DNA from: DATEMU01 sp964414585 | Lineage (GTDB): Bacteria; Planctomycetota; Phycisphaerae; UBA1845; UTPLA1 | Assembly: GCA_964414585.1 (NCBI GenBank) | Contig: CAYPXR010000055.1 | Coordinates: forward strand, 1-64,000 | Direction of reading: 5' to 3' | Length of the DNA stretch: 64,000 nucleotides | Part shown: in pieces, positions 43,409 to 53,400 of the stretch | Layout of the letters: every line of letters starts with the position of its first letter | Position numbering within the stretch: the stretch's first letter is position 1 | Program-made: the position numbers and the translations under genes | Notes under the pieces: model-generated | What the model was told of the DNA's origin: nothing | Database searches by the model: none | What the model saw: the letters and a program-made list of their open reading frames with translations, nothing else

Positions 43409-44676
43409 ATCAACGCCGACGAAGCGGATCGCCTCCCGAACCCCGAAGCGAATTCGCCGACGCGCGCTTCCGCCGGATATGGGCCGGCATTCTGTTGTTG
43501 GCCCTGGTCCTCCGAATTGCGATGTGCGCCTACGCCGAGCGCCACCCGGCGAAAGTGGATTACCCCGACTCGCGCCGATTTGTCCAGGTCGCGCGCAACA
43601 TCGCCGACGGATTGGGTCCGATCGACTCCGCGGACGTCCGCTCGGGCACCGATCCTCTCTATCCAACGATCCTGGCAGTCGGGATTCGGCTTGGAATCGG
43701 TGAAACGGCATCAATCCTTCGCTTTGGTCGCACCGTTAATGCGCTGGCCTCGCTGGTGTCCATTGTCTTCCTCGCTGGCCTCGGCCGGCGGCTGATCGGC
43801 GAACGCGCCGGGCTCATCGGCGCGGCGATCCTGGCGGTCGATCCGATCCTGCTTTTCTTCAACGGCTTGGTGCTGACGGAGTCGCTATACATCGCGCTCC
43901 TGATTGGAGGGGTTTATGGCATCGTTCTCTCCGGCCGTGCGCCGGCCAGGCCGTGGCCTCTGGTGGCAGGTTTCGCCATGGGCCTCGGCACCTTGACCCG
44001 CAGCACGAATCTCCTGTTGCCGTTTTTTTTCCTGGTTGTCTTTTGGGCCATTCCAACCATCGATCGACCCCGCCGAGCCCGCGCGGGTATGATCTTCATT
44101 CTGGGTGTGGCAATGGGCATAGCGCCGGCGGTCGTGAAAAACATTCGATGGTCCGGACACTGGACGCCGGTGCGATCCGGTGGGGGGGCAAGCCTCCTGG
44201 AGGCCTTTGGACCTTGGGCCGACGGCGGACCGGGTATGGATCGAATCCAGTACCCGCCTGTACCGCCCGACGCCGATGAGTATGAAAGAGATCGAATCTA
44301 CCGGAAGGCCGCCGCCGATTGGATTCGTGGCCACCCGGGAGCGTCCCTTCGCCTGGCGTGGACGAAGCTCGCGCGAACCTGGTCCATCACACTCAACGCC
44401 CCCGGATACGCCTCGACGTCCTACCAGGTCCTCTGTTGGTTCACCGTCGCGCCGGTCTATCTGCTTGCCCTGATCGGCGCTATTCGATTGAGAAAGCGAC
44501 CTTTCGTGATCCTGCTGCTCCTTCTTCCCGCAATCTATTTCAGCGGCGTTCACATGATTTATGTCGGTTCCGTGCGATATCGACTCCCGGCCATGCCGTT
44601 TCTATTTTTGTTGGCCGGCGCGGCATTCAACAATCAGGATTCAACGGCCGCGCGCTGCGGGAATGCAAGGAAATAG
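43405..44676 (+). CDS. GT39-type polytopic glycosyltransferase
   Basis: 423 residues with about ten membrane helices. The first extracytoplasmic loop after helix 1 contains YPDSRRFVQVARNIADGLG, the acidic catalytic-loop pattern of Dol-P-mannosyltransferase/ArnT-like (PMT_2) enzymes. These move a sugar from a polyprenyl phosphate to lipid A or protein. GTG 43405 is chosen because it overlaps the tilS stop (GTGA). Acceptor unknown; the neighbouring AsmA-like gene supports an envelope role. Confidence 0.8.
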   Translation: MNQRRRSGSPPEPRSEFADARFRRIWAGILLLALVLRIAMCAYAERHPAKVDYPDSRRFVQVARNIADGLGPIDSADVRSGTDPLYPTILAVGIRLGIGETASILRFGRTVNALASLVSIVFLAGLGRRLIGERAGLIGAAILAVDPILLFFNGLVLTESLYIALLIGGVYGIVLSGRAPARPWPLVAGFAMGLGTLTRSTNLLLPFFFLVVFWAIPTIDRPRRARAGMIFILGVAMGIAPAVVKNIRWSGHWTPVRSGGGASLLEAFGPWADGGPGMDRIQYPPVPPDADEYERDRIYRKAAADWIRGHPGASLRLAWTKLARTWSITLNAPGYASTSYQVLCWFTVAPVYLLALIGAIRLRKRPFVILLLLLPAIYFSGVHMIYVGSVRYRLPAMPFLFLLAGAAFNNQDSTAARCGNARK

Positions 44677-44677
44677 C

Positions 44678-47600
44678 ATGGCGGACATCACGACAACAGG
44701 GTCCCCGCTGCGTCAATCCGTCTGGGCTGCTTTCCTCGAGCGCAGGACCTTTGTCCGCCATCCCGTTTCGCCGATGCGCCATCGAATCGGCCTGGGCTTG
44801 CTCATTTCGCTGCTCCTGGGATTCGCCCTCTACAGCTATTCAACGCGCGACGAGGCGATTCGCCGGCGGGCCATGAATTTCCTCACCGATGCGACCTCCG
44901 GCGAAGTTCAAGTGGGTCGGGCCAGGTTTCGCATGTTCGGCGGCATCACACTGGAAGACGTCAGCATCGCGGTGCCCTTCGATAAGCGTTTGGATCCCAG
45001 CGCGATAGACCGAAACTCGCGGGAAATCTTTGCCGCGAAAACGCTCAAGCTCATCCATAACCCCTGGCGGCTGCTGCTCGGCGGCCTTCATGTCGATCAG
45101 ATTGTCGCCACCCAGCCGACCATTACGCTGACTCAAAACGTCGACACCGGCATTCGAAATTGGCAGTTGCTGCGAGGCGCTCGAAAAACGCCGCAGGCCA
45201 AAGGACCCGGCGATCGTCCCCGCATCACCCTGCGATCGGCCAGGGCCATCGTCGTCAGCGTGGACTCCAGCGGCCATCGTGAATCCCGCGAAGAAAGTCT
45301 GGACGCCGACGTGCGCCCGCATCCCCAGGTGGAGACCGGCTATTGCATCGAAGTCCGCCGGTTCAGCGAACCGGCCGAACGGACGACCGTGATCTTCGAT
45401 CCCGGCGCCCGCCTCGTCACGAACACCCCATTTGTCGATGCGCGAACCGTCCGGCTGCAATTGCCCAAGGCCGCCCAGGAACTGTTCGACGGCATCTCCC
45501 TCAAAGGCGAGGTTAAACTGAACCGGCTCGTCTACGACGCGCAGGCCCCCGGAAGCGGCGACACCGAGATTCGACTTCGCAACGGGGCCTGCGAAATTCC
45601 ACTTTCACTCCTGCGCTCCGGCGTCTCGACCGGCTCGCCGCGTCCGACCGACGGCGTCATCCAGATGACCGACGTCAAAGGGCGCCTGGCCTATCAAAGC
45701 GGCCGTTGGAACCTCGACGCCGCGGGATTGGTCAACGGTGCGAGTTGTGAAGTCAACGGCACATTGGACATTCCCGAAGGCGCCATTGCGGAAATGGGAC
45801 TCGATCTCCAGGTCCGCGGCACGCGCGTTTCTGCCCCGACCGGTTCGTTGCGCGACCAAATCCTGACCGATCCAAAGGTCCCGGCGGTCGTTCGTGAGAT
45901 CGTCGAGGACTACAACCCGAAAGGTCCGTTCGACGTCGCCATCAAGCTCGTTCGCCCGCCGGGCCCCGAGGGCCGCCTTCAGATGTTTGGAACTTTTGAG
46001 CCTCAGGGTGTGGAAGGGACGGCGCGGGCTTTTCCGTATCGGATGGACGATCTGCACGGGCAAATTCGCGTCGATGCGAACCAGGTTAAGATCGAAGAAT
46101 TGGTCGGCCGGCACGGCCCCGCCGTTGCGAGAGTCGACTCGGAGATAGATCTTTCCACGGCGTGGGCGGACATTTCGGTTCGGATCGACGCCAAGAACGT
46201 TCCGTTGGAGGAAGATCTGTTCCGGGCCTTGTCGGAGGAGGATCGGGCACTATGGAAGCGGTTCAATCCGCGGGGCGCGGCGAATCTCGCCATCCAATTG
46301 AAACGGCCGGCCGCCGGTGAAGCCGATCCGTGGCCGCAATGGGAAACAAGGGTCGCCGCCGATCTCCAAGGCGCGGAGATGCTTTTCGCCGAGTTCCCCT
46401 ATCCGTTGAAGGACGTCACGGGAAAGCTGAACCTCGCCGCGCATCGCATTGAACTGAACGACGTCGTCGGGCGGCATGAAAAGGCCGTCGTTCGCCTGAA
46501 CGGATTCTCGACGATCGGCCATGTTTCAAAACCTGAGGCGGCGGTGCAGGTGGACGCCGTCGATCTTCCCCTCGATGACGTCCTCGAAGCAGCGCTGCCG
46601 CCGGAGGGAAAAGGCGCATTCGCCTCGTTTCAACCGGAGGGGCGTGTTCATCTATCCGGGACCGTTTCGTTGACCGACCCGAAACACGGTCTGGTCTATG
46701 ATCTTCGCGCCAAGCTGTGCGACGCTGCGATCCGATATCGTGAATTTCCCTATCGAATTGAAAATGTCGGCGGCGAAATCTCGATCCGACCGGAAGGTTT
46801 TTCCGTCGTCAAGGTCGTGGGGCGACACGGCGCCACGCGCGTCGAAGCCAATGGTCAGGTCCGTCGAAGCGACGACGGCTATGCCGCCGACCTCACCTTT
46901 CACGGTACGGATTTGGAACTCAATCAGGACCTTTACGATGCCTTGCCCGATTCGCTTCGTCAGGTCTGGCATCTGCTCAAACCGTCGGGAAAGATTGAAG
47001 CGGAAACCTCGCTCCATTATGTCACCGAAGGGAAAGCGACCTGGCAGCGCCATCGAACGCTCGTCACCGCCAAGGATGCGAAGCTCTGCTTCCAGGGCTT
47101 CCCGCTTCCGCTCGAAAGCGTCGCCGGACAGGCGGTCGTGACGGATCAACAGGTGGAAATCCTCTCCATGCGCGGCCGAACGAAGTCGGGCACCGTCGAG
47201 ATCGCTGGTCGCATCGATCTGAACGGGCCCGGCTATCGAGGCTCGCTCGCCGTCGCCGCCAGGGACATGGCGTTTGACGACGCGCTGTTCAACGCACTAC
47301 CCGTGCGCATCCGCGACGCCGTCGAATCGATGAATCCTACGGGCACGTTCGATCTCGATTTGAACGAACTGCGGTTTGATGTGAATAACGAAGGAGAAGG
47401 TCGCTGGGATCTTGAGGGCCGATTGACGCTTCGGGACGCCGGTGCGGATCTGGGCTTCGCCCTTCGGGATGTCACGGGCGTCGTCCAGGGTAGAGCGTCG
47501 GTCAACGAACGTGGACAAACTCGCGTACAGGCCCGCGCGGATTTGAATAAGGCGACCCTCGCCGGCTGGAAGATGGAGCACGCCGTCGCCAAGATCGTCA

Positions 47601-48313
47601 CGGATCCCCATACAAGCACCCTTCATGTGCAGGACGCCACCGCCGACGCCTACGGCGGCGAGGCCACCGGCTCCGCCGAAATCACCCTCGCCAGCCATCA
47701 TGCCGATTACCAGGCCTCGATCATCGCCCGCGATGTTCAACTCTCTCACTATCTTCAGTCGCTGGGGAATGTCTCGGACCCCCAGCAGGCGGGCGGAGCC
47801 ATTTTCGGCAACATGATCCTTCAGGGGCGAACCGGGGAACACGGCTATCGGGAAGGCGCGGGCGAAATGTTCGTCCGCCACGCCCAGGTCTGGCGATTGC
47901 CGTTGATGTTCGCCATCTTTCAGGTCTTGAATCTGACGCCCGACGAAAACGTCTTTCACGACGGCCGGTTGCAGTTTTATCTCTCGCGAGACACGCTGAC
48001 CTTCCAGCAAATCGATCTGCAAGGCAACGCCCTGGCCTTCATCGGCGGCGGTCGCATGGAATTGTCGACCGGCCAGCTCGACGTCACCCTCTTGTCCGGC
48101 AGTCCCCTTCGGATGCGCCTGCCGCTTCTCACCGACCTGTTCGATGTCGCGTCCAAGGATTTGCGCCAGGTGCATGTGACCGGCACCCTCAGCAAGCCGA
48201 CCATCGCGCCGCAGCCGCTGTACAGTCTGGCCCGGGCGCTGAAATCCGTTTTCCCCGAAGCACCGCGACAAATGGGTCCGCGGCCCCTCGTTTCCGGCCG
48301 CGAAGGCAAGTAG
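44678..48313 (+). CDS. AsmA-like repeat protein, probable intermembrane lipid-transport bridge
   Basis: 1211 residues. One N-terminal membrane anchor (about 37-53), then an almost entirely beta-strand body, as in the AsmA/TamB/YhdP group that bridges the periplasm and carries lipids. From about residue 400 to 890, units of about 118 residues repeat. Each has an FPY start, a GRHG strand end, and an acidic helix closing with xxPxG (prolines near 412, 528, 651, 767, 885). The C-terminus (LDVTLLSGSPLRMRLPLLTDLF, then VTGTLSKPTIAP) is the AsmA_2-type end. AAGGA precedes ATG 44678, and it starts one base after the GT39 gene. Confidence 0.8.
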   Translation: MADITTTGSPLRQSVWAAFLERRTFVRHPVSPMRHRIGLGLLISLLLGFALYSYSTRDEAIRRRAMNFLTDATSGEVQVGRARFRMFGGITLEDVSIAVPFDKRLDPSAIDRNSREIFAAKTLKLIHNPWRLLLGGLHVDQIVATQPTITLTQNVDTGIRNWQLLRGARKTPQAKGPGDRPRITLRSARAIVVSVDSSGHRESREESLDADVRPHPQVETGYCIEVRRFSEPAERTTVIFDPGARLVTNTPFVDARTVRLQLPKAAQELFDGISLKGEVKLNRLVYDAQAPGSGDTEIRLRNGACEIPLSLLRSGVSTGSPRPTDGVIQMTDVKGRLAYQSGRWNLDAAGLVNGASCEVNGTLDIPEGAIAEMGLDLQVRGTRVSAPTGSLRDQILTDPKVPAVVREIVEDYNPKGPFDVAIKLVRPPGPEGRLQMFGTFEPQGVEGTARAFPYRMDDLHGQIRVDANQVKIEELVGRHGPAVARVDSEIDLSTAWADISVRIDAKNVPLEEDLFRALSEEDRALWKRFNPRGAANLAIQLKRPAAGEADPWPQWETRVAADLQGAEMLFAEFPYPLKDVTGKLNLAAHRIELNDVVGRHEKAVVRLNGFSTIGHVSKPEAAVQVDAVDLPLDDVLEAALPPEGKGAFASFQPEGRVHLSGTVSLTDPKHGLVYDLRAKLCDAAIRYREFPYRIENVGGEISIRPEGFSVVKVVGRHGATRVEANGQVRRSDDGYAADLTFHGTDLELNQDLYDALPDSLRQVWHLLKPSGKIEAETSLHYVTEGKATWQRHRTLVTAKDAKLCFQGFPLPLESVAGQAVVTDQQVEILSMRGRTKSGTVEIAGRIDLNGPGYRGSLAVAARDMAFDDALFNALPVRIRDAVESMNPTGTFDLDLNELRFDVNNEGEGRWDLEGRLTLRDAGADLGFALRDVTGVVQGRASVNERGQTRVQARADLNKATLAGWKMEHAVAKIVTDPHTSTLHVQDATADAYGGEATGSAEITLASHHADYQASIIARDVQLSHYLQSLGNVSDPQQAGGAIFGNMILQGRTGEHGYREGAGEMFVRHAQVWRLPLMFAIFQVLNLTPDENVFHDGRLQFYLSRDTLTFQQIDLQGNALAFIGGGRMELSTGQLDVTLLSGSPLRMRLPLLTDLFDVASKDLRQVHVTGTLSKPTIAPQPLYSLARALKSVFPEAPRQMGPRPLVSGREGK

Positions 48314-48389
48314 AAGGCACGTACTATTGCACCGTCGCGGACCTTGCGGTACGGTTGGTTCGGCGACCAGGAATGGAATTGAAGAAGCC

Positions 48390-50468
48390 ATGAAAGAGGT
48401 CTGCAGGGTTGACGGCAAGCGCTGCACGGATTTGCCGCTTGGCCGGCGGTTGGAATGGCTCGTGACCAACGGTCGCGGGGGATATGCGACGACCGCGGTC
48501 AACCAGATGCTCACGCGTCGCTATCACGGTCTTCTCGTCGCCGCCGTCGAGCCGCCGATCGAGCGTTACGTTCTGCTCGCCAAGCTCGATGCCACCGTCA
48601 CCATCGGCGGCTTGACCTACGAGCTGGCCACCAATGACTATGCCGAAGCCGTTCACCCGGCGGGATTTAAGCTCCTGGAATCGTTCACGCCGCGCCCCTT
48701 TCCGACGTGGCGCTGGAGGACCGGCGACGCCCTCATCGAGCAGACCCTGTGCATGAAACTGGGCGAAGACGCGACCTTTGTGCGTTTCGTCCTTCGCGAA
48801 GGCACGTCCCCCGTTCAAATCACGCTCCGGCCGCTCTGCACCAGCCGGCACCATCATCATCTGACGCATTACCAGGACATGGGGCCGCCCACGGTGGAAG
48901 GTGAGGGTGAACTCGTTCGATTTCATTGGGCGCACGGCCGGCCCGCCTGGCAGCTTTCGCACAACGGCGCCTTCAAGTCCCGGCCTGATTGGTACTATCG
49001 CTTCGTCCTCACCGCCGAAGCCGAACGCGGTTACGACTATCTCCAGGACCTCTTCATGCCCGGCGTCATCACCGCGACTCTCCAGCCCGGCGATTCCACC
49101 GGTCTGGTGATTGCCGCTGCGACCGGGAGCACCGGTTGGAAGGATTGGAAAAAAGCCTTCGCCGACGCCGACGCCCGCGCGACCGCGGCCGTGAATGACC
49201 TGACGATGGACGACCCGCTGGTGGGCGCGCTCGCCCGGTCCGCCGCCGATTTCATCGTCGCGCGCGGGCAAAATGAGAAAACGATCATCGCCGGTTATCC
49301 GTGGTTCGGAGACTGGGGACGAGACACCTTCATCTCGTTGCCGGGCCTTTGCCTCGTCACGGGGCGGCACGACGTGGCCCGGCAAATCATCGAGACCTTT
49401 TCGCGCTATGTGGACGGCGGAATGATCCCCAATCGCTTTCCGGATTACGGAAGCGCGCCGGAGTACAACACCGCCGACGCCGCGCTGTGGTACATCCACT
49501 CGCTCGACCGCTACCTGGCCTACTCCGGTGACTGGAAGTTTGTCGCCGACAAGATGTTTTCCGTCGTCGAGGCGATCCTCACCGCGCACGAACGCGGCAC
49601 ACGCCACGGGATCCGCGCCGATGCGGACGGTCTGCTCGCCGCCGGCGAGCCGGGATATGCTCTGACGTGGATGGATGCCCGCGTGTCGGACCGCTCGGTG
49701 ACGCCGCGGATCGGAAAGCCTGTGGAGATTCAGGCCCTCTGGTACAACGCCCTGCAAATCGCCGCCGGTTATGCCGATCGCCTGGGCAGGACCTCGGCCG
49801 CCAAATCGTGGTGGGAGTTGGCCGCGAGGGCCCGGGCGTCCTTCAACGACAAATTCTGGAACGCGTCATCGAACTGCCTGTACGACGTGGTCGACGCCAA
49901 CGGACAAGCCGGCGCGGCCGAAGTCTCCATCCGACCGAATCAGCTCTTGGCGATCAGCCTTACGCACCCGATTCTCGATGAAAAACATTGGCCGGCGGTC
50001 GTCAACATTTGTGAACAACTGCTCTGGACGCCCGTGGGTCTGCGTTCGTTGTCGCCGACCGACCCGGCCTACCGTGGCCGATACGACGGCGACATGGCCA
50101 ACCGCGACCAGGCGTATCACCAGGGAACCATCTGGCCGTGGCTCTTCGGTCCTTTTACGACGGCTTTCGTTCGTGCGCACGGAGGAACCGCCGAAGCCCG
50201 CAAGGCGGCGAGGACGATGCTCGATGGTTTATTGAAACATCTTTCGGATGCCGGAATCGGAAGCATCAGCGAAGTCGCCGACGCCGACGCCCCGCACCAC
50301 CCGGGCGGCTGCCCGTGGCAGGCCTGGAGCGTCGCCGAACCGCTAAGGGCGATTTGCGAAGACGTGCTTCAAAAGCGTCCACCTGGACCACAACAACGGG
50401 GATCCGCGCCGATCCCCACCGTGATCCCTTCCAAAGCCAGGCCGCTCATCGACCCCGTATCGCCGTGA
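48390..50468 (+). CDS. Glycogen debranching-type enzyme (amylo-alpha-1,6-glucosidase)
   Basis: 692 residues. An N-terminal GDE-N domain (LPLGRRLEWLVTNGRGGYAT, with RRYHGLLVAA) is followed from about residue 290 by the (alpha/alpha)6 catalytic domain. The latter has AGYPWFGDWGRDTFISLPGL, GMIPNRFPDYGSAPEYNTADAALW (two adjoining motifs) and a late YHQGTIWPWL. The acidic residues in GDWGRD and YNTADA fit the proposed catalytic site. It debranches glycogen or a related alpha-glucan. There is no glycogen operon around it. Confidence 0.9.
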   Translation: MKEVCRVDGKRCTDLPLGRRLEWLVTNGRGGYATTAVNQMLTRRYHGLLVAAVEPPIERYVLLAKLDATVTIGGLTYELATNDYAEAVHPAGFKLLESFTPRPFPTWRWRTGDALIEQTLCMKLGEDATFVRFVLREGTSPVQITLRPLCTSRHHHHLTHYQDMGPPTVEGEGELVRFHWAHGRPAWQLSHNGAFKSRPDWYYRFVLTAEAERGYDYLQDLFMPGVITATLQPGDSTGLVIAAATGSTGWKDWKKAFADADARATAAVNDLTMDDPLVGALARSAADFIVARGQNEKTIIAGYPWFGDWGRDTFISLPGLCLVTGRHDVARQIIETFSRYVDGGMIPNRFPDYGSAPEYNTADAALWYIHSLDRYLAYSGDWKFVADKMFSVVEAILTAHERGTRHGIRADADGLLAAGEPGYALTWMDARVSDRSVTPRIGKPVEIQALWYNALQIAAGYADRLGRTSAAKSWWELAARARASFNDKFWNASSNCLYDVVDANGQAGAAEVSIRPNQLLAISLTHPILDEKHWPAVVNICEQLLWTPVGLRSLSPTDPAYRGRYDGDMANRDQAYHQGTIWPWLFGPFTTAFVRAHGGTAEARKAARTMLDGLLKHLSDAGIGSISEVADADAPHHPGGCPWQAWSVAEPLRAICEDVLQKRPPGPQQRGSAPIPTVIPSKARPLIDPVSP

Positions 50469-50489
50469 GATTCGGGCGGCAAGACCTTT

Positions 50490-53400
50490 TTACGGCGCCG
50501 AGGACTTGTTCAAGCCGAAGTTGTTCCCGTAAATCAGGTACGCTTCGCCGGTTGCCTGACGTCGCTGGCTGGGCGTCAGGATGTTGACGTAGTCGGCCCG
50601 CGGAGCACCGACAATGATGTCCGGGAAACCGTCGCCGTCGACATCGCCGATGCCGCTGACCGCTTCAACCGGGGCCTCGTCGGGCGTTTCGCTGATGTCG
50701 TAAACCCCGTCGTTCTCGGCCGGCGTGTTTTTCTCATAGGCCGAGACAAAAACGATTCCCTTGAGAACGCGATTCGCCCCGACGCGGCGATTGAGATCGT
50801 CCGGCAGATAAAAGACCTTGTTGTTCAGCAGGGAAGGACTTCCAAACACCAGATAGGCCACGCCCTGGCGAATCGTGGTCGTCGCGACGATGCTCCCGTG
50901 GCTGCTCGACGCGCTGAAGCCGGCGGGCGTGCGGGCCAGGAATGTGATCGTCGGTGTGTCCGGCAGCGGATCGGGGAATTCCAACCGGCTGGTGAGGGCC
51001 GAGAGGTTAAACGTCTCGTCGTTGCCCGCGACTTCCAGCGCGGCCAGGAGCGCCGCTTGCGCCACGGCCGGAGAGGTCGATGAGATCGGCACTCGGGTGC
51101 GTCCGCCCGCCACCGATCCGTTGGTGTCGAACTCGAACGATCGCCCGCTGATGCTCACGAAGGCGCCGTCCGGGACGTTTCCGACAAATTCAAACTTGGC
51201 CCCGGGCCACTCCTGGCCGGGCGCGGTAATCAGGAGATCGTCAACGCCGTCGAGATTGAAATCGCCGGCGCTCTTCACGCCTTCTTGACCGCGGTCAATG
51301 ATGGGCCGAATGCTCAATTCGGTGCCGCCGGGCACATTCGGCGGAATCGGATAGAACAACGTGCTGGTCTTGGCCGGTTCGCTGCCGCCCAGATGCGCGC
51401 CGGGCGATCCGCCGACAAAAATGCATCCTTTGAATTGAGGGGTTCCGATGACTTCCGGCCTTCGCGCGATTTCGCCGGTCAAGCCCGGGCTTCCGCCGAA
51501 CAGGACGGCGACAAAACCCGCGTCCGCGCCCTTGTTGCTGATGCTATTCTCCGTGATTCCCAGTGGCGCCGCCGGGCGGGGCAGGGCGTCGTATTTTTCG
51601 GCGGCGAAGTACATATCGTCGCGCCCGTCGCCGTTCATATCGCCGACGCGGCCCTGGACCCGGCCGAATTCGTCTCCGGCGTGCGAACCCCGGATTTCCA
51701 GCCGGTTGTATCGACAAGGTTCGCCGTTACCAAGCGTTGGCGTGCCGTAAATAAGATAGACTTTCCCGTTGTCGACCAGTGGCGTCGGTTCGCCGATCGG
51801 CGGACAATTCACCAGGTCCGGCGTGATCGGGTCGCTATCAGCCAGCGGAGAACCGCAGGTGATGTCCGCGACCTGGTCGCTGTTCAAATCGCCCGCCCAA
51901 TGGGCCCATCCGAACGCGTCGCCGATTGTTTCGCCGATCATGTACGCCAGCGGCTGAGGATAACAGAAGTCGCGAACGTTGGGGTTGGGCACCGCGTCGC
52001 AGCCGGTCGAAGGCCACGACATTGGACGGGTCGCGCCGCCTTGTTGGTCGCCGTTGGTCGCGATCTCGGCGCTGTTGCACAACGCCGATATGGAAATGTC
52101 GTCCGTGTAATCTTGACCTTCCAGAATCCAGACGTGTCCCTGGCCGGGCACCAGCCCGGAAATGGTAAACACGGCGCTGGTTATGTTCGCCGAAGAATTC
52201 TTGATCGTGGCGTCGGGAAGGATTTCCAGAGTAAGGGTACCCGCGCCCGTCGTCAGGTCCGCGCCGACGTCGATCGGGATCGAGACAAAGTTGCCGGCGA
52301 ATTGAAGCTCCGGGACCACCGGAAGCTTCAGCACCAGCCCCGATCCGAAATTGTACAGGAGATCGTTGCAGGCGGGGGTCATGCCGACTCGACTGCCGAA
52401 GAATTGCGAAAACAGCAATTGACTCGGTTGGTTCCCAACGTCGACGGTTCCGGTCCACAACTGGATCGTGGTGTCTTTCCCGTTGTACGGAGTGCCGCAG
52501 CCGCGATTCAGGCTCAATCGAAGTCTCGCAAGATTCAATGACGTGCCGCGGATGGTCAATCCCGCCGCCAACACCTGGCTATAGGTCTGTTGGACGTCAA
52601 ACGCCGTGGTTCGGCAACTCATGGAGGAGGCCGTGTAGGAACCGCCCAGCGCAACCGTGAGGTCAGTGGATAGGGTCACGATGCCTCCGCTACCGGGTCC
52701 CGACATGAGGAATTCGGAGCTGGGACTGAAAATCCCGTTCAGGTCAGGCATCACATCGACGGTATAGCCTTCAAGCGACGTGGGATCGTAGGGGCCGACC
52801 ACACCCGGTCCGCCGCCTACGCCATCCTGGATTCCCAGCGGGTTGTACCAGGCGCCGCGGAAACGCGCGCCTCGAATCGCGTCGTTCAGGCAGCCGCCGT
52901 AATCCTGGCCAAATTGTCCCAGCGGCTGAACAGGGCAACCGTCGCCGTTCCAAACACCGTTGGCATTCAGCGTCGTCACCAATTGGTCGCTGGCCGCCAT
53001 GTACACCATGCCGGATTGATACGGTCCGATGCCGTCGTCTTCCGTGCGGTTGTTGAGGCTGAAGTCTGAGAAGATGGGAGTGACCGATTCACAAAGGTGT
53101 CCGTCGGTGTAAATTCGGTAGAGAAAGGCGATCGAGGGATCTGCAAGCAGGGCCAGTCCGGTGGATATCACAAAACCGTAAGGTCCGACCACCCGATTGA
53201 TGGGGGGAACCGTAGGCGCCGAGTCCGAGGCGAAAAACGATGACACCAGATAGTTGAAGGTCAGCGGATTCGCCGGTTCCGGCGTGGTCAATCCGCATCC
53301 CTCGACGGTCGAGATCGGGAACGGCATTCCATCGAAATAGGTGAACCGGATGGCATGGGACTCGGGACTGCCGACAATCGCATCCACTTCAACCGTAATG

